A stretch of 64,000 nt of DNA from Jackrogersella multiformis. Its lineage: Eukaryota > Ascomycota > Sordariomycetes > Xylariales > Hypoxylaceae. The position numbers and the translations under genes were made by a program. Where the stretch lies: the NCBI GenBank assembly GCA_902806575.1, contig CADCXD010000008.1, positions 2,170,001 to 2,234,000 on the forward strand. The letters run 5' to 3'. A model generated the notes under the pieces. The model did no database searches and was not told the origin of the DNA. It saw only the letters and a list, made by a program, of their open reading frames with translations. The number at the start of each line of letters is the position of its first letter. The stretch's first letter is position 1. Positions 34,803 to 47,666 of the stretch are shown in pieces.

Positions 34803-37800
34803 AGATCAGGGCCTCATCAGGTAACTTGGTCAGAGTGACCGATCAGAAGTGATTGAGTGGTTTTGTGGTTTTGTGGTGATTAATATTATTAGCTTGTAAT
34901 ATGAGAGTCAGTGTGGCCGGCCACAAGAAGTTGTTGTCTTTGTGACAGGGTGTGGACTGGTTATTTTATTTGTTTGACTTGAGGAAGGATTGACTGCGTA
35001 ATGATGTTAGGTGCTGGGTGCTGTTGCTGCGTTAGTCCCTTCGCGCGGGATGGCGCAGATGTCGAGAAGTTGGAAAGTGCAGAAAAGAATGTTGACTTCC
35101 AGAGGTTCCTTACGACGCGACCGATAGGTACATGTAATATGTAATACCTTAGGTAGGGAAGCCACTAATTGTAGTACTAATTAGTGTTATATTTAGCGCG
35201 GCGAGCCCCTGACAGGTAGGTGGGTGGGTGACTCCAAGGTTGGACCGGAAGGACGCGTTCGTGATTGGCGAATCTGACAGATTCCACCTCTTCCAAATTC
35301 TCTCCCTTTTTTTAATTGTGGTCGGTGTGTTCCGATGTCTAGGTCCCTCTGCGCCTCGGAGGCTTAGTTGATGGGGGGGTTTTTTTTCTTCTTTCTTTCT
35401 CGAACGATTGATGTTGGATTTGTCCTAATCCGCTGGATGATTGAAAGAAGCCAAGTACTATTAATGGTCCTGAAAGTCTTTTGTGTTAATTTGGCGGACC
35501 GTTAAAACGAATGTGGGTTGGCGATTCAACGGGAGGGCGGGAGCGAAACACAAAAGGGGCGGCCAAATTGTACCTTGAAGTAACGAAGGGACGCAACTCT
35601 CCCAAATTTCTCGTTCTCACTTCTTTTTTTTTCTTGCAAATCTTCTACACTTTCCCCTGACGTTTTTCCACGCACCAGAGATGAAGCGGCGAGATGGTAC
35701 AAGAAAGAAATAAGGAAGAAAGAAGGTAAGAGAAAAGGAGAATTCAAGGTTCGATTGATGAAAGCGAGTGTAAAACAAGTTTTGTCAAGGGCAAGATTGG
35801 GGGAGGGGGGAGGAGGGAGGAGGGATTTGCAATATGGAACTTAGGATCGAGAATCAAGAAATGTCAGAAAGGAGAAAAGAGCCAGGGGGATCAGGCAAAG
35901 CTTAGCCCAGCCCAGCCCAGCCAGCGACACTCATATCCGTCGGGTTAGTATCGCCCCTTAAGCCAGGGTGTGCTACAGTACCTGACCTAGCCTACAGCCT
36001 ACAGTATCTACTACAGTGTGTATATATACACACTCACCATATACCATTAGAAGGATCGGGTACTTTAAGACAGGTATTTAGGTATACAGTGCCAGCAGTT
36101 CCTTAGAACTATACCTAGTACCTTCTCTTCTTCTCTTCAATCTTTCGTTACCGGCATATCCGGCGACAATCAACGACAGAAAACAGATACCTTTGGTTAT
36201 GTAAGCCCTCCTTATCACAGTGCATGACAGAAGGAAAAGATCGAGATTGAAAGGAGAGGACAAAAAGATAGGACGTGGCTGTGTGCATAGTATGAGAGTT
36301 CCAAGGTTATTGCTGAAGGCGAGAAAAGTGGATCTGATGTACCTAATGGAATTTCCTGGTTTCGTTTGGTGAGGGAGGTATCACACTATCTCTCAGACGA
36401 AGCGAATTACTCTATAAAATATTAGGAAAGAACCTCAGCAGGTTTGGTTAGGGGGAAGGGCTGGTGGGGTGTTCAACTGCCAAAACGAGTCGTCTTTGAT
36501 TCATCAGTAGCAAAAGCTAAGCTCCTATTGGCTGAAAAGGTCCGTTTAGACAGGGATGATTAGGAGTGGGAGTTGCTCCAACCTCTCAGTGCTAAAATAG
36601 AATTACAGTGTTAATGAGACTGTGTATTATGCTATATATCTAGGTACCTACTTATATAAGTAATCTTAGGTACATTTTATCACTACACAGGTAGATACAT
36701 GTATGTAAATACTTAATGAATAATGAGAAAACCATCACAGGCTTCAGTAGTTTCACTTAACATTCAATTGAGCTGTCAACTCCTTTGACAGCATCTTAGC
36801 CGAACACTCTCACATACATTAAGGTCGAGGTGACAGTTGTCATCTGATATTTATTTAATATTTAACCTCTATCTGCCCGTCTGCCCGGCTGAAGGTGTGT
36901 GTACCTCGGTATGTTTGAGTTTACATCATCTCATGCCTGTACCTAATAACTACATATGTACTTAACTACTACCTAGGTACCTAAGGTACCGGAAGGTATC
37001 CTCTTCTCCTTTCCGTCGGCCGGCCAAGCCCACACAGTACCTAGATATATCCGACGCTAAAGCCGTACCCATCCTCAAAATAGCATCATTCCAACTAGCC
37101 TCTCCTTTTCTATACCTCTACATGTATCTTTGGACACGTCTTATTAAATACTAAGCTGCACTAGTGACTAGGTAACTCAACTTCACCTTATCACTATCTA
37201 GTTAGTGATGTTGTCGACTAATTCGTCAAGAAAAATTCAGCTTAGATCTTCTTAAACGGGGGCTAATGCACATCATACAACAATGTAGGGAGGCAGGGAA
37301 GGTGCCTAGGTAAGTTGAGGGCCTTATCATGCGCACTGGATGCATTACCGAAGCATGAACTTCGGTGATACCTTATGTACTTAGGTAAGAGGTAAATACC
37401 TGGTGTAGGTAGGTAACTTATTAATCAAGTGAAACTTTCACGTTAATTCAATCCCCCCCGCCTTAAGCTTAAGGAAAGAAAAGAAAAGAAAAATTCGTAT
37501 ATAATTCTCGAGTTGACGTTCCTCGTATTGTCCATCGAATAGGTGCTTTTTAATAAAAATTGTAACCCACCAAAATAGCAGAGAGGTAGGTAGCTAAGCA
37601 GCTAAGCTAGTGTAGTATACTACGTAGACTTTTGCCACCACCAGTTCCCTCTTAAACACGATCCCAATCCCAGTCGGTATGGCAAACGCAACTAAGCCAT
37701 ACTTTAAGTGTTACCTACCAGTTGCTTTACGACGTAGTATGCAGGACACGTGCCGATATCAACTCTAATGATGCATGTTTTCAACTTTCGCATATACTAT

Positions 37801-39990
37801 GAATACTTACACATACCTAGCAGCCTACATGTTAGTAGATTAAATGTCAAAATGCATTTGATACCTTATGCTAAAATTCTAAACTGGCAGACTACATGAA
37901 AGGTCGGGGAATACAGAAAATGAGAGCAAACCCTACTCCATCCTATCAACCGACATACACTACCTACACCAGGTACATACCTACCTAGGTACCTATCTAT
38001 TACATACGATAGTCCTAGGTACCTAGGTATGTATTGCCTCGTAAACAGACGATCGACTGCGGTGGCGTCCAATGGAAATCTCGGAAGACACACCTTCGCC
38101 TAGCAGCTAATAGCAAATAACCAAGTTAGACCAACCCCGTCTTATGCAGGTACCGGTCATGATTTCTTCTTGTGGCTTTCGATGACGAAATGGCCAAATC
38201 ACATACGTGTACACCCAGTGCTACACACTGCAGTCTGCAACACGACAACACGTAAGTACTAATCAGCTAGTGTAGGTACCTAGGTGGCTAGGTAATTTAT
38301 CACATTCATTATAAGAGGAGGGAAAAAGCCATGCATGGAAGAGAAACTACACTACCTAGGTAGATATCCACGCGTCTAGTTCGCAATGGCTGACTTTGGC
38401 TCCCACTGGTCGAGTTTGACGCAGCTGAGCATTATTTCCCCCTATCCATGCCCGCTTTATAGGACTCGTTAAATTTGCCGTTCTCGTAGAAAACTCCTGC
38501 TGATCAAGACACTCAAGACACTAATCCGAAGATATTAATAGGTAATGTCTTTTTTTCAGCGTATGTGCTATGTAGCGAACTAACGTCTTACAGAGGTACT
38601 AGCACTGAGTAATAGTATTTTCCAATCTTTTTATTTTATCTAAAATACCTAGGCGGAGACTCGGATTCACCGTAGCTCCCGATTTTTAAAGGCCAGAACC
38701 AGGAGATCCTGGCATGGTTGTATGCATGTTAGTAGACCGGTAGGTAGACCGGCTGACCGGGCAGGCCAGTAGATGAGCTAGCAAGATTGAACTATCCAAT
38801 ACAATCTATTATGTCCATTGAACATTCTAAGCTGTCTGACTGCTTATTATAACGTGGGTCAATCTCAAGATCCGACGATGAACAGTACTACCTAGTGTAC
38901 ACTACATAGTAGGATTCGCCTTTCAAATTTCAGGGGCATGCAGACCAACGCCAATATCCCTGATTGGCTGCGCCTCCCAGTGCTCGCCATTCAAAGGTCA
39001 CGAATCGCATCGTTTTAGCAGACCCAGATCTAGGCATATCCAAGGTTCAAGGATAACAAACAGAGTCATGAGATCGATCGGCTTTGGGGTTCCCGTTTGG
39101 ATTTGGTATTGGTTTTTGAGGCTACAAATTTATAGTAAGCAGTCATGTATTAAACATGGGTACATATATCTGAACCAGCCATCTGCATGGCAAAATTCGT
39201 TAGATATTCCAGGCCCAGCCTCGTCTCGAAGAGTACTATGTATGGAGATAACAGCAATGAACAGCCAGCATCTCGAAGTATGCTGGTAGGTGCTCACATT
39301 TGTAACCTGGATTGTTTGATTTGATACATCAAACTCATACAAATGAAACCTGCTATCGAATAGCTTTATAATTTCCTCCCTAAGGCACTCAATCAGTGAA
39401 ATGTCCTCTCGCCTCTCGGCGATATAATTATAGTATCCATGGATGTTTAACACCCTATTCATGCAGGACTTTAGGCTCTAGTTCTATCATTGCTATTAAT
39501 TATAGTACTGCGTAGTAGGTAATCAATAGCGACCATTAAAGTTGCCATACTATTAAAATACCGGTAGGTTAATAATGTGTTTTGAATAAAATCGAACCCA
39601 GCCAATTGATTAAATACAAGCTCCGAATTGAGATTTTTATAGGTACTGAGGGTGAAAAAAATGAAAAGGAACAAATTCGAAAATACTGGAGATACTTTAC
39701 GGTGAACCAATCGATAACACTACCTGGTATTTATCGCATTGGATCCTATTAGGCTGCGACCACCTACCCTAGGTAGGTAGTGTACATAGTAGGCAGCTAG
39801 GTAGCCCCCCGCGTTGCCTGGCAACCCACCTGACAGCAAAGATTAGAACCTATCAAACTTTAGTCTTCAGCCTCGAGTTTTCAGTCTTACAAGCTCCGTC
39901 CTTATAAACGACAGCTATTTCATACGGTATTATGGAGTAGGTAATATATATATATTGTATGTTTAATATACGCTTACACGGTCATTGGCG
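34803..39990. other. Long gene-free region between FKS1 and the GCNA-like gene
   Basis: About 5.2 kb separates two divergent genes. Near FKS1 there are T-rich and purine-rich tracts (about 35370-35400 and 35799-35826) and a CCAGCC repeat near 35904-35925. Further out, TACCTAGGTACC repeats are frequent (about 36640-36670, 36970-36990, 37975-38035, 38270-38300, 39765-39805). Minus-strand frames at 39130-39462 and 39471-39710 look weakly protein-like at most. I see no RNA gene or mobile element. Confidence 0.5.
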
Positions 39991-42296
39991 ATGCCGCGGC
40001 ATGATATCGCCTGGGAAGAAGACATTGCGGATATGTTAGACGCGTTGGCGTGCAGCAGTGAGGATGAGTTCCCGGACGTTGATGTGGTCATCCGACGGCA
40101 TCGACACAAAGTCCAATTTAAACAGGAAGAGGATGGGGAATGCAGTGATGGCGATGAGTTAGATGCACCAGAGGCCATAAAACTACCTGGAACGCGGAGG
40201 GAAGGAAATGCAAAAGGTGGTCCTGCGGTGAAAGCAACTCCCCTTCGACGGCGTAAACTAGGTCGGAGTCAGACTGTAGACGGATCTCTACTGAAGCCTC
40301 TAGGTAACACGGTAGCCAGCAAGGAGGTTGAAGGCCGACCATCCAGGCCTAGGAGCTCTCGTGCGCGTACCAAGTCCTCTTCCAAAGGTGCATTTGAACC
40401 CATGCCAGCCAGGACTCGACAACCAGACTCTCGTACTGCTTCGTCTAGTATAATCCTGAAGCCGTTATCAAAAGAGAAGGGAAAATTGAAGCAAAACGAC
40501 GGAGAAAAGGATAAGAACATGAAGCAAGGACAGGTCTCCAAAAAGCCGACTAAGAAACCAATGCCCTCGGACGACTCCAGTGAAGAGTCGGATGAGTTGA
40601 AGGTCATTCAGCAGTCAAGCGAAGAAGATGTTTCCGAGTTTATCTCCAAATCGGATTCGGAAACAGACGCGTGGAATTCGGATTCCGAGCCTTTAGCAAC
40701 GACGACGCCGCCGCCACCTCGTCGCGCGAGGAGTCCAACCGTCCAGTGGGCGAAACCTCAGAGGACATTATTCGCAGATCCAGGCAAGAAAGCGACATCA
40801 GGTAGCAAGCAGCCCCAGGCAACCGTCACCGATCCGACCAAGCATATGCCTCACCAACGCCAACGCGGAGGCTTTGTTCTCAAATCGTTTAAAGCGTCTC
40901 AACCTGAAAACCTGGAAGACGCTTTTCAGAAACTTCAGATGTAAGCCATATTAACGACTACTACTCCTACTCTACTACCTTCACCATGGAGATACCAGTT
41001 AAGGATACTAACAGCCACGCCAGCTTCAACGAGGACTCGGAGCCAGACGAGCCCTCGACCAAAGGAGACAAGAAACTCGTCCTGGAGCCCGCGACGCCCA
41101 AGAAGACGCTACAGCCCGCGTCCCCCCTCAAAACCCCCAAGGTCCCCGCGTCGCCGTGGAAGCCCGAGCACAAGGAGTTCTGGGACTCGGAGGTGCACTT
41201 CGGGTGGATCGACAAGCACTCGCCCGAGAAGCCGGCCGACAGCCCGAAGAAGGCCGGCAAGCAGAGCGCGCAGGACCTCCGGGCGGAGGCGAAGCGCAAG
41301 TACGGAACCAGCCCGGAGAAGCGCGAGGCGCGCAAGGCCTTCGACGCCGTCAAGGAGGAGCTGGCGCGCGCCTTCCTCCAGGAGCTCGACGACCGCGTCG
41401 CCGAGGGCAAGCTCGCGGAGATGACCAAGGACACGGGCGGCCTGCGCATCACCTGGTCCAAGACTCTGCTCACCACCGCCGGCCGCGCCAACTGGAAGTA
41501 TAAGACGAATGCCACCACGACTAGGAACGCGGACGGCACCACGGCCACCCAGCGCGAGGTGCACCAGCACTGGGCCTCCATCGAGCTGGCCTCCAGGGTG
41601 CTCTCCAACGAGGCCGACCTGCTCAACACCGTGGCCCACGAGTTCTGCCACCTGGCCGTGTTTCTGACCAGCGGCAAGCCCAAGGCCGCCCACGGCCCCG
41701 AGTTCAAGGACTGGGGCGCCCGCTGCGCCCGCGCCTTCGCCCACCGCGGCATCGTCGTCACCACCAAGCACAGCTACGAAATCGAGTACAAGTTCATCTG
41801 GCGCTGCGCCGCCTGCGCCGTCGAGGTTAGGCGCCACTCGCGCAGCGTCGACACCGTGCGCCAGCGCTGCGGCGCGTGCCGCGGCCAGCTGGTCCAGGTC
41901 AAGCCCATTCCCCGCCGCGGCGGTTCGGGTACCAGCACGCCGGGCAACGGCGCCGACCCGGGCGGGAGCGGGAAGGAGACGGCGACGAAGCGCAAGACCC
42001 CGTACCAGGAGTTCATGGGCAAGGAGACCAAAGCTCTGATCCAGGCGAACCCGGGCATGTCATTTAAAGACCGCATGGCCGCCGTGTCGGTCAAGTGGGC
42101 CGAGTTCCAGCGGCAGCAGAAGCAGGAGAGGAGAGAGGAGACGCTGAACGAGCTGAGGACCGCGGTGGAGGTTCTAGAGATCGATGGCGATGGCGATGGC
42201 GATGGCGATGGCGATGGCGGGGAAGAGCAGCCGAAGGCGAAGTCGAAGGCTAAGCCTAAGCCTCGAGATCCTGGCGCTTACGATATCTTCTCGTAG
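39991..42296 (+). CDS. GCNA/ACRC-like SprT metalloprotease with zinc ribbon and HMG-like tail
   Basis: This appears to be the fungal counterpart of GCNA/ACRC, SprT-family proteases linked to removal of DNA-protein crosslinks and genome stability. Two exons are read: 39991-40940 and 41024-42296, giving 740 residues. The apparent stop at 40942-40944 lies inside the intron (gtaagc donor, actaac branch, gccag acceptor; a nearer acag at 41014 also keeps phase). The first half is acidic and Ser/Lys-rich, likely disordered. The SprT domain has the zinc motif HEFCH (about 521-525) and a later HGPEFKDW. A zinc ribbon follows (CAACA and CGACR pairs, about 577-601), then an HMG/YABBY-like segment KTPYQEFMGKETKALI to KWAEFQ (about 640-680), and a (Asp-Gly)n repeat near the end. 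Start is the first ATG in frame. Confidence 0.88.
42183..42219 (+). repeat. GATGGC hexanucleotide repeat coding for (Asp-Gly)n
   Basis: Six near-perfect copies of GATGGC encode an Asp-Gly run close to the C-terminus of the SprT/HMG protein. The unit is a multiple of three, so copy-number change keeps the frame. Confidence 0.85.
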
Positions 42297-42911
42297 GGCT
42301 GCCGAGGGATGTGCTTTGGGCTAAGTACCTACCCATATGTGGGTGTAGGCGCGCAAGGGCGAACAAATCTATGAACGGGTGGCAGATTGTATGTATCCAT
42401 TCCGTGGACAGAACGCACATGATGCGGTTCTAGTTAGATATACCTCTTGAGCATCGTCTCAATCGCCTGGATGACTTAATCAGAATGTCAAGTTTGGGAG
42501 GCCTAAGATGCCAAACTACTATGAATACATAGCACGTAGTTATAGGACCCTTCTAGATTTTGACATAAGCAGGGAGGCAATTCACCCCCCAGACTTTATT
42601 GCAACAGGCGTGCTAGTTTCATACATATGAGGTATGAAATGTTTGTTCATAAATCATACCAAAACCGAGACCCAGAAAGACAATGAAGATAGAAACAAAA
42701 GAAACGCAGGTTTTTTTCTCTCCAGAATGCCGTTAGTGAATTCTGCCACATTGTCTGTCATCTGCCATTCCCACATTGGCCATCTTAGCCTTTCAACTCT
42801 TAAAATCACCTTCCTTCGTAATTTACCGCCATTCCTTATCCCAGAATCATAGAAGCGCAGGATCTTCATTCCGTATTACGTTTTCTTTTACTTTATGTTT
42901 TAATTCCCACC
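42297..42911. other. Convergent intergenic region GCNA-like / MOG1
   Basis: Two 3' ends meet here. No supported gene, RNA or notable repeat is seen in these 615 bp. Confidence 0.5.
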
Positions 42912-43711
42912 CTACACCTCCTTGAACAGGCCCCAGTCCTTAACTTTGAAGGTCTCCCAGATCTTGGAGGAGTAGTCGACGGCGTCGCCGATGAGCTTGC
43001 CCTGCTTGCCGAGCTGGAGGTCGACATCTTCCTCGTCGTACTCGCCCTTGATATGCGGCACGTTGATGGTGATGAGCAGATCTGTCTTCTCGTTCTCGAG
43101 TCGGACCAGCGTCAGGATGATGGCTGTGAAGTCGGTCTGGTGACCCGATCGCTCGTCGCTTGTAGAGGTGGCTGATGGGTCCGACTTGTGCGGCGAAACC
43201 GTTGCGATCAGCGTGTATGCGGGTATATCATCTCTGTTCGGTTTGCGACACCGCGCGCGTTAGTATTATTGACGTTCTTTTGTCGAGGCGCGAATTGGTT
43301 TATAACAATACGTACTCTAATCGTGAGAATAGGGTCGGCGTAGTATTCCACACTTTGACGCGCTCGAGGTTTTCTCCGATTAGGTCTTCCAGGTGAGTCG
43401 ACAAGGCTTTGCCGTCTATCTCGGCGCCGGTACCCGGGTCGCCGACGCGCTCGGTGATGTCGAAGATGATGCTCGTGAAGCCATCCTTGTCGATGTATAC
43501 CTCTTGGTTATCGGGTACTTGTCTTATAGCACTAGTATATGAAGAATAAGTTTGAGATGTTAGCCACGTTGTCTTATAATCAACTAATAAGGCCTATCTG
43601 CGACAAATTAGAAGTATTATATATGCAGACGTACCTCACGTCGGCGAATTTAACTGGGAGGTCGCAGATGAGAGCCCCTCCATATAGCGGGGTGCTTTTG
43701 TAGGTAGTCAT
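42912..43711 (-). CDS. MOG1: Ran-binding nuclear import protein Mog1
   Basis: Mog1 binds the GTPase Ran/Gsp1, promotes nucleotide release and supports nuclear protein import. Three minus-strand exons join in phase: 43711-43635, 43531-43316 and 43233-42912, giving 204 residues, a normal length. The product begins MTTYKSTPLYGGALICDLP, typical of the family (strand LYGGAI), then VRQVPDNQEVY-like IRQVPDNQEVYIDKDGFTSI, DITERVGDP, a middle exon ending FSRLED, and LVRLENEKTDLLITINVPHI followed by DYSSKIWETFKVKDWGLF. Introns are 103 and 82 nt. The protein is small and has no targeting signal, as expected of Mog1. Confidence 0.9.
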
Positions 43712-44694
43712 CGCAGCGCAGAAGAAAAGCAAGGTTCTATTCTAGATTTATAGAGAGATGAAACTGTAATGAAGTTGTAAGTTGTGAGTTGTAAGTAAAT
43801 TGTAAATTGTAAATTGCAGGTTACCTAACTAGAGCGAGTAGATAAATTTAAATAGGCCTCCGAGGATATATTCAGGAAGGTATAAAGGTGTATTTCTTAG
43901 TTTCCTTAGGTACCTAGGTAGTTTTCTTATTATCAAGTCAAGTTTAGTAGGGCCATTGCTTTCCAAGTTGTACGTCTGCCACTTTCCATGTTTGGCGGGG
44001 CAGACGCAGACCGAGGGCAGCCGATGATGTAACTTCCATCATTTCCTCATATCAGAGTCGTTCCATGTCCATCCAACCCCAACTTTAGCTCCTGATTTGT
44101 CTCCCCGTTAAGTCGTATTCTAACTCTAATAGGCAATACTCTAAATTACCTGATCTTATTAACTTCACGCAAGTGCCTCGACACCTATGTATGTAAATAC
44201 ATGCGGTACCTAGGTAATATTCTCGACATTGAAAAAGGGGGACCCTCAGCTATGACACTGTTGCTATAATTAATCACATAGCTACATGGCTATACAGAAG
44301 ACAAATGAGCATCAAGACAGTGGACGGCATGATAATATGCATATTGTTACATACTTACATAGGTTACCATAACCTACGGACTTGGGTATTCCTCGAATTG
44401 CACAGCTTAACCGTATCAATGAACCGTCATAAACGACGCACAAACCTACGCGGTTTCGGTAAGCTCTGTGACTTAGAGTAAGAGAAAATACAGCGTCCAA
44501 ATTGATTCACAGAGAATATGAAGGATACCGATCAAAATCGTACACATCTCTGGCTAGGGACTTCCCCTAGCCACTTAGTCCCCATCATCATCGTCGTCAT
44601 CTCCTCAGCCAACTGTTGCCATGCATATTCCTGACCTCATTAATTCATAATGGTCCGTCTAGTGACCTTCCGGTAATCATCTACCCTGGCCATC
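43712..44694. other. Intergenic region MOG1 / GH17
   Basis: This AT-rich gap of 983 bp holds the MOG1 promoter and the GH17 3' UTR. A short GTAAATTGTAA direct repeat lies near 43775-43820, and TACCTAGGTA units near 43908-43922 and 44206-44217. No gene is supported. Confidence 0.5.
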
Positions 44695-46081
44695 CTAGTC
44701 GTCGCTAGGTGAATACCGTCCTCCCATGCCCCAGAACTGCTCAGCCATGAACGTGCCCGCCTCAGGCTTCTTCCACATGTCGTTAAAGGCCGTGAAGAGG
44801 ATTACGTCGTTCGCGTTGGTTGAGTACGCACCCTTGATAGAAGAGAGCGCGGCCGACTGTTGGTCCATACCAGGCACGGCCGCGCCGTTCGATTCTCCTT
44901 TCCAGGGCCACCCTGTCTCGGTAACGACAATCCGCTTGTTCGAATCAGATAGCTTACTGCGAATCTTACTAACAGTAGAGGTAACAAACGAGCCTGCTTG
45001 GGGGGCACCCGTGTTCGGGTCAAAGAAGGGGTGGATGTTCACAGCGCAATAGTCCGACTGTTCGCAGAGTTCGGGATGGGCGAGCATGGCGACGAACGTA
45101 TCCACGACAACGACAGGCCCATGGTACCCAGCGGCCCTCAGTGCGGATCTTGCTTGACTTAATGCGCCCAGAGACTGGCTCACCGTTGCTCCACCGTTGT
45201 TTACCAGCTCATTGCCGACCGAAACGGTGTCGACGATACTCCAATCGTGGTTAACGCCAGCAGCCATGGTAGAGATAGATTGATCTACGGAGTTGATATC
45301 GAAGATGCCAAAGAAGAGTTTGTTGCCATGCTTCTTAGCCGCCGCGTACGCCGTTGCTACCTGGTCGCAGTCGACACCGTACAAGCGAATGACTCCGTAA
45401 TCCTTGGCGATAAGCGCAAAGTCGGCATCAACCTCGTCCGCAGACTTGCAACCTCCACTGCCCTTGTAGGGAGAGTAGGTGACACCATGAAGAGCACCAC
45501 CGCCGGAAGCGGGTGGGGACGGTGGAGGGGACGGCTTAGAGGATGGGGTAGAGGACGGTGTAGAAGACGGTGTAGAAGACGGTGTAGAAGACGATGGCAG
45601 CTTTGGACTTGCCGGAGATGACCTCGGAGATGGAATGGGTTCGAAAGTTGAAACATGTCTCGAAGTTGGCGAAGTGGATAGAGACGGCGTAGTTCCCTGT
45701 CCTGACACGGGCTTAGTAGGCACAGGGGGAGCTATGACCGTCGACGTCTGGAGAGCCGGTGCCTTATGGGTATCTACCGACGCGGGAACATAGGCAACCA
45801 CTTCAGTGGTAGTGCGGATTGGCTTGTTATGTTGGTCTACATAGATCACAACCTCGGGGATTTCAGTTGGGGTGCTGCGTGTACTATCAGTGATAGTGAT
45901 TTGGTCCCGTTTTTGGACGGAGGCCCGATTGGCGTTGTGTCGGTGGGCATGATGGTGTCCTGGTATTTCATCAATTTACATATCTTATAATAATAATGTA
46001 TCAGAGATAGGACTCACTAGGCTGCCCAGCCGACAGGTGGAGGAGGGAAAGGAGCGTAAGAGAAAGCGTGATAGGCTTCAT
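44695..46081 (-). CDS. Secreted GH17 beta-1,3-glucanase / glucanosyltransferase-like protein
   Basis: The enzyme belongs to glycoside hydrolase family 17, which cleaves or remodels cell-wall beta-1,3-glucan. Two exons are read: 46081-46018 and 45959-44695, giving 442 residues. It starts with a signal peptide (MKPITLSLTLLSLLHLSAGQ), then His-rich HHHAHRHN and a Kex2-like QKR site. A Ser/Pro/Thr linker includes perfect 12-nt repeats coding for STPS (about 45550-45600). The catalytic domain begins at HGVTYSPYKGSGGCKS and has YGVDCDQV, the acid/base Glu in VSVGNELV (about 272) and the nucleophile in VVTETGWPWKGES (about 369). No GPI tail is seen, so it is secreted or wall-bound. Intron 1 (58 nt) follows the signal peptide. 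Confidence 0.9.
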
Positions 46082-47666
46082 GGTCACAATACGTCAAGAT
46101 GACGATGGATATAGGTCCAGAGTGAGGAAATGGCGGAATGGCGGAACTGTAGAAAACAAATAATGAACGACCTGAGTTTGTTAGCGAGGTAATGATTCAC
46201 AAGAACGGGCGAATGAACGACTGAGAGAGCGAGCGAAGAGAATAGAAACAAAGGGGGAATCGGTGTTCATAAGTTAGTTACAAGGGTTACAAGAAAATCA
46301 AAAGGGGACAAAGGAGTGAAACGTGAACTGATGTTTGTAGGTAAAATGGTATATCAAGGAAAAATGTTAGAGTTCTAGACCGAGGGTTCCAAGTCCAATA
46401 CAAGAATTGATGTCAACAAAGTTAGGTCTGTTGTGGCGGAAGTTGCCCCGGCATCGAGAACGAAAGAGGCAGAAAACAATAGACACGGTGGAACGCGCGT
46501 TCCTTCAAGGGCATCATCAAAAGGTTGTGATGAAGGAATGATGGCGTTCTAAGGGAGGAAATATCAAAGATCAAAATAAGGGAAAACCAAGGGAGGGTGC
46601 ATGGGGATACCAATAGCAGCTCAAGGTAGGTAGGAACTAGGAATATGACTACTTACTGTGTCTTTTCTTGAGCTACCTAGTCAGATAGATCTCGATAATT
46701 ATTGATATTGCCTTATTCTCGGAATAGTTATACGATACCTAAACAATGTAGTTCGGAGGAGGTATGCAGGTCAACTAATTCTGAGTATCAATATCCATCG
46801 ACAGGGTGAATAGGTAGTTAAAGGTAGTTAATTGCGAAAGAGTGTGATTGATTTACTCGTGTAAAAGAATGACAAGAACGATAAGGATTCGGGACGAAAA
46901 AAAGAGAGTGGAAGAATAGGTATGATGTGTAGTGTTGTGATGTGTAGGTAGAGAGAGAGGATGTGCTTCGCCGAGCTTGGTTCATCTAAACTCGTCCAGC
47001 AAATACATACCAGGTACCTACCTAATGTAAGTAGTAGGAAAGTAGCAGGAACGCTCGACAATATAAGACCCACACATACCTAGGTACCTTCATTGTTCAG
47101 TTACCTACATGGTAAGAACCATCAGGTACATTATGTAGGTACCTACCTAGCTATGAACGCGTTTCATACATTTCCCTCGACACTTACCTAAACACCTACC
47201 TATAAGCAGGTAGTTGGAAGGCACAGATCATACTTACGTAGGTACCTTAGGTAGGTACATACCTAGGTATTGTAGATAGGAGGTACGTTTCCTCCCACTG
47301 TACCTTGAGACAACGTCATCTTCATTGAGAGGGTTTTAAAAGGGGATAAACCAGACGATACTATTGTCAACAAATCAAGAAGCAACCGCGTAATGATTCA
47401 AGAGAATTAGCAATTATTATTTTTCAAGTCTATAATCTGATCTTCTGGTGGTGCACCTCCCCCCTTTTCTCGCCCTGTGTACACCCATAAGCAGCCCATT
47501 TTACCGGGCTCCCAATAACACCCATCCACATTATCGTAGGGCCATACCTAGGTGGTAGTACATGAATAGCGAGCATGTTCGTGTGTCGTGCCGAGTCGTG
47601 TCGTGTCGTATCGTGAAGTGACGTGGAGCACCCAGGGAGATGAAATCATGAGAAGCCGAATGTTTC
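46082..47666. repeat. Intergenic region with clustered TACCTAGGTA repeats
   Basis: This 1.6-kb gap holds the GH17 promoter and the 3' UTR of LCB1. Repeats of TACCTACC, TAGGTACC and TACCTAGGTA are dense from about 47010 to 47290. A GTGTCGTGTCGTA-type run lies near 47583-47620. No gene is supported. Confidence 0.6.

Noticed and set aside
39130..39462. 110-codon minus-strand frame, partly protein-like
   Set aside because: The part starting MNRVLNIHGYYNY looks somewhat coding and ends at a gtgagc, but no partner exon or family could be found. It may be a decayed gene.
40942..40985. Gene boundary between two adjacent plus-strand frames
   Set aside because: A gtaagc donor and ctaac/gccag acceptor join the frames in phase, giving one SprT/HMG protein.
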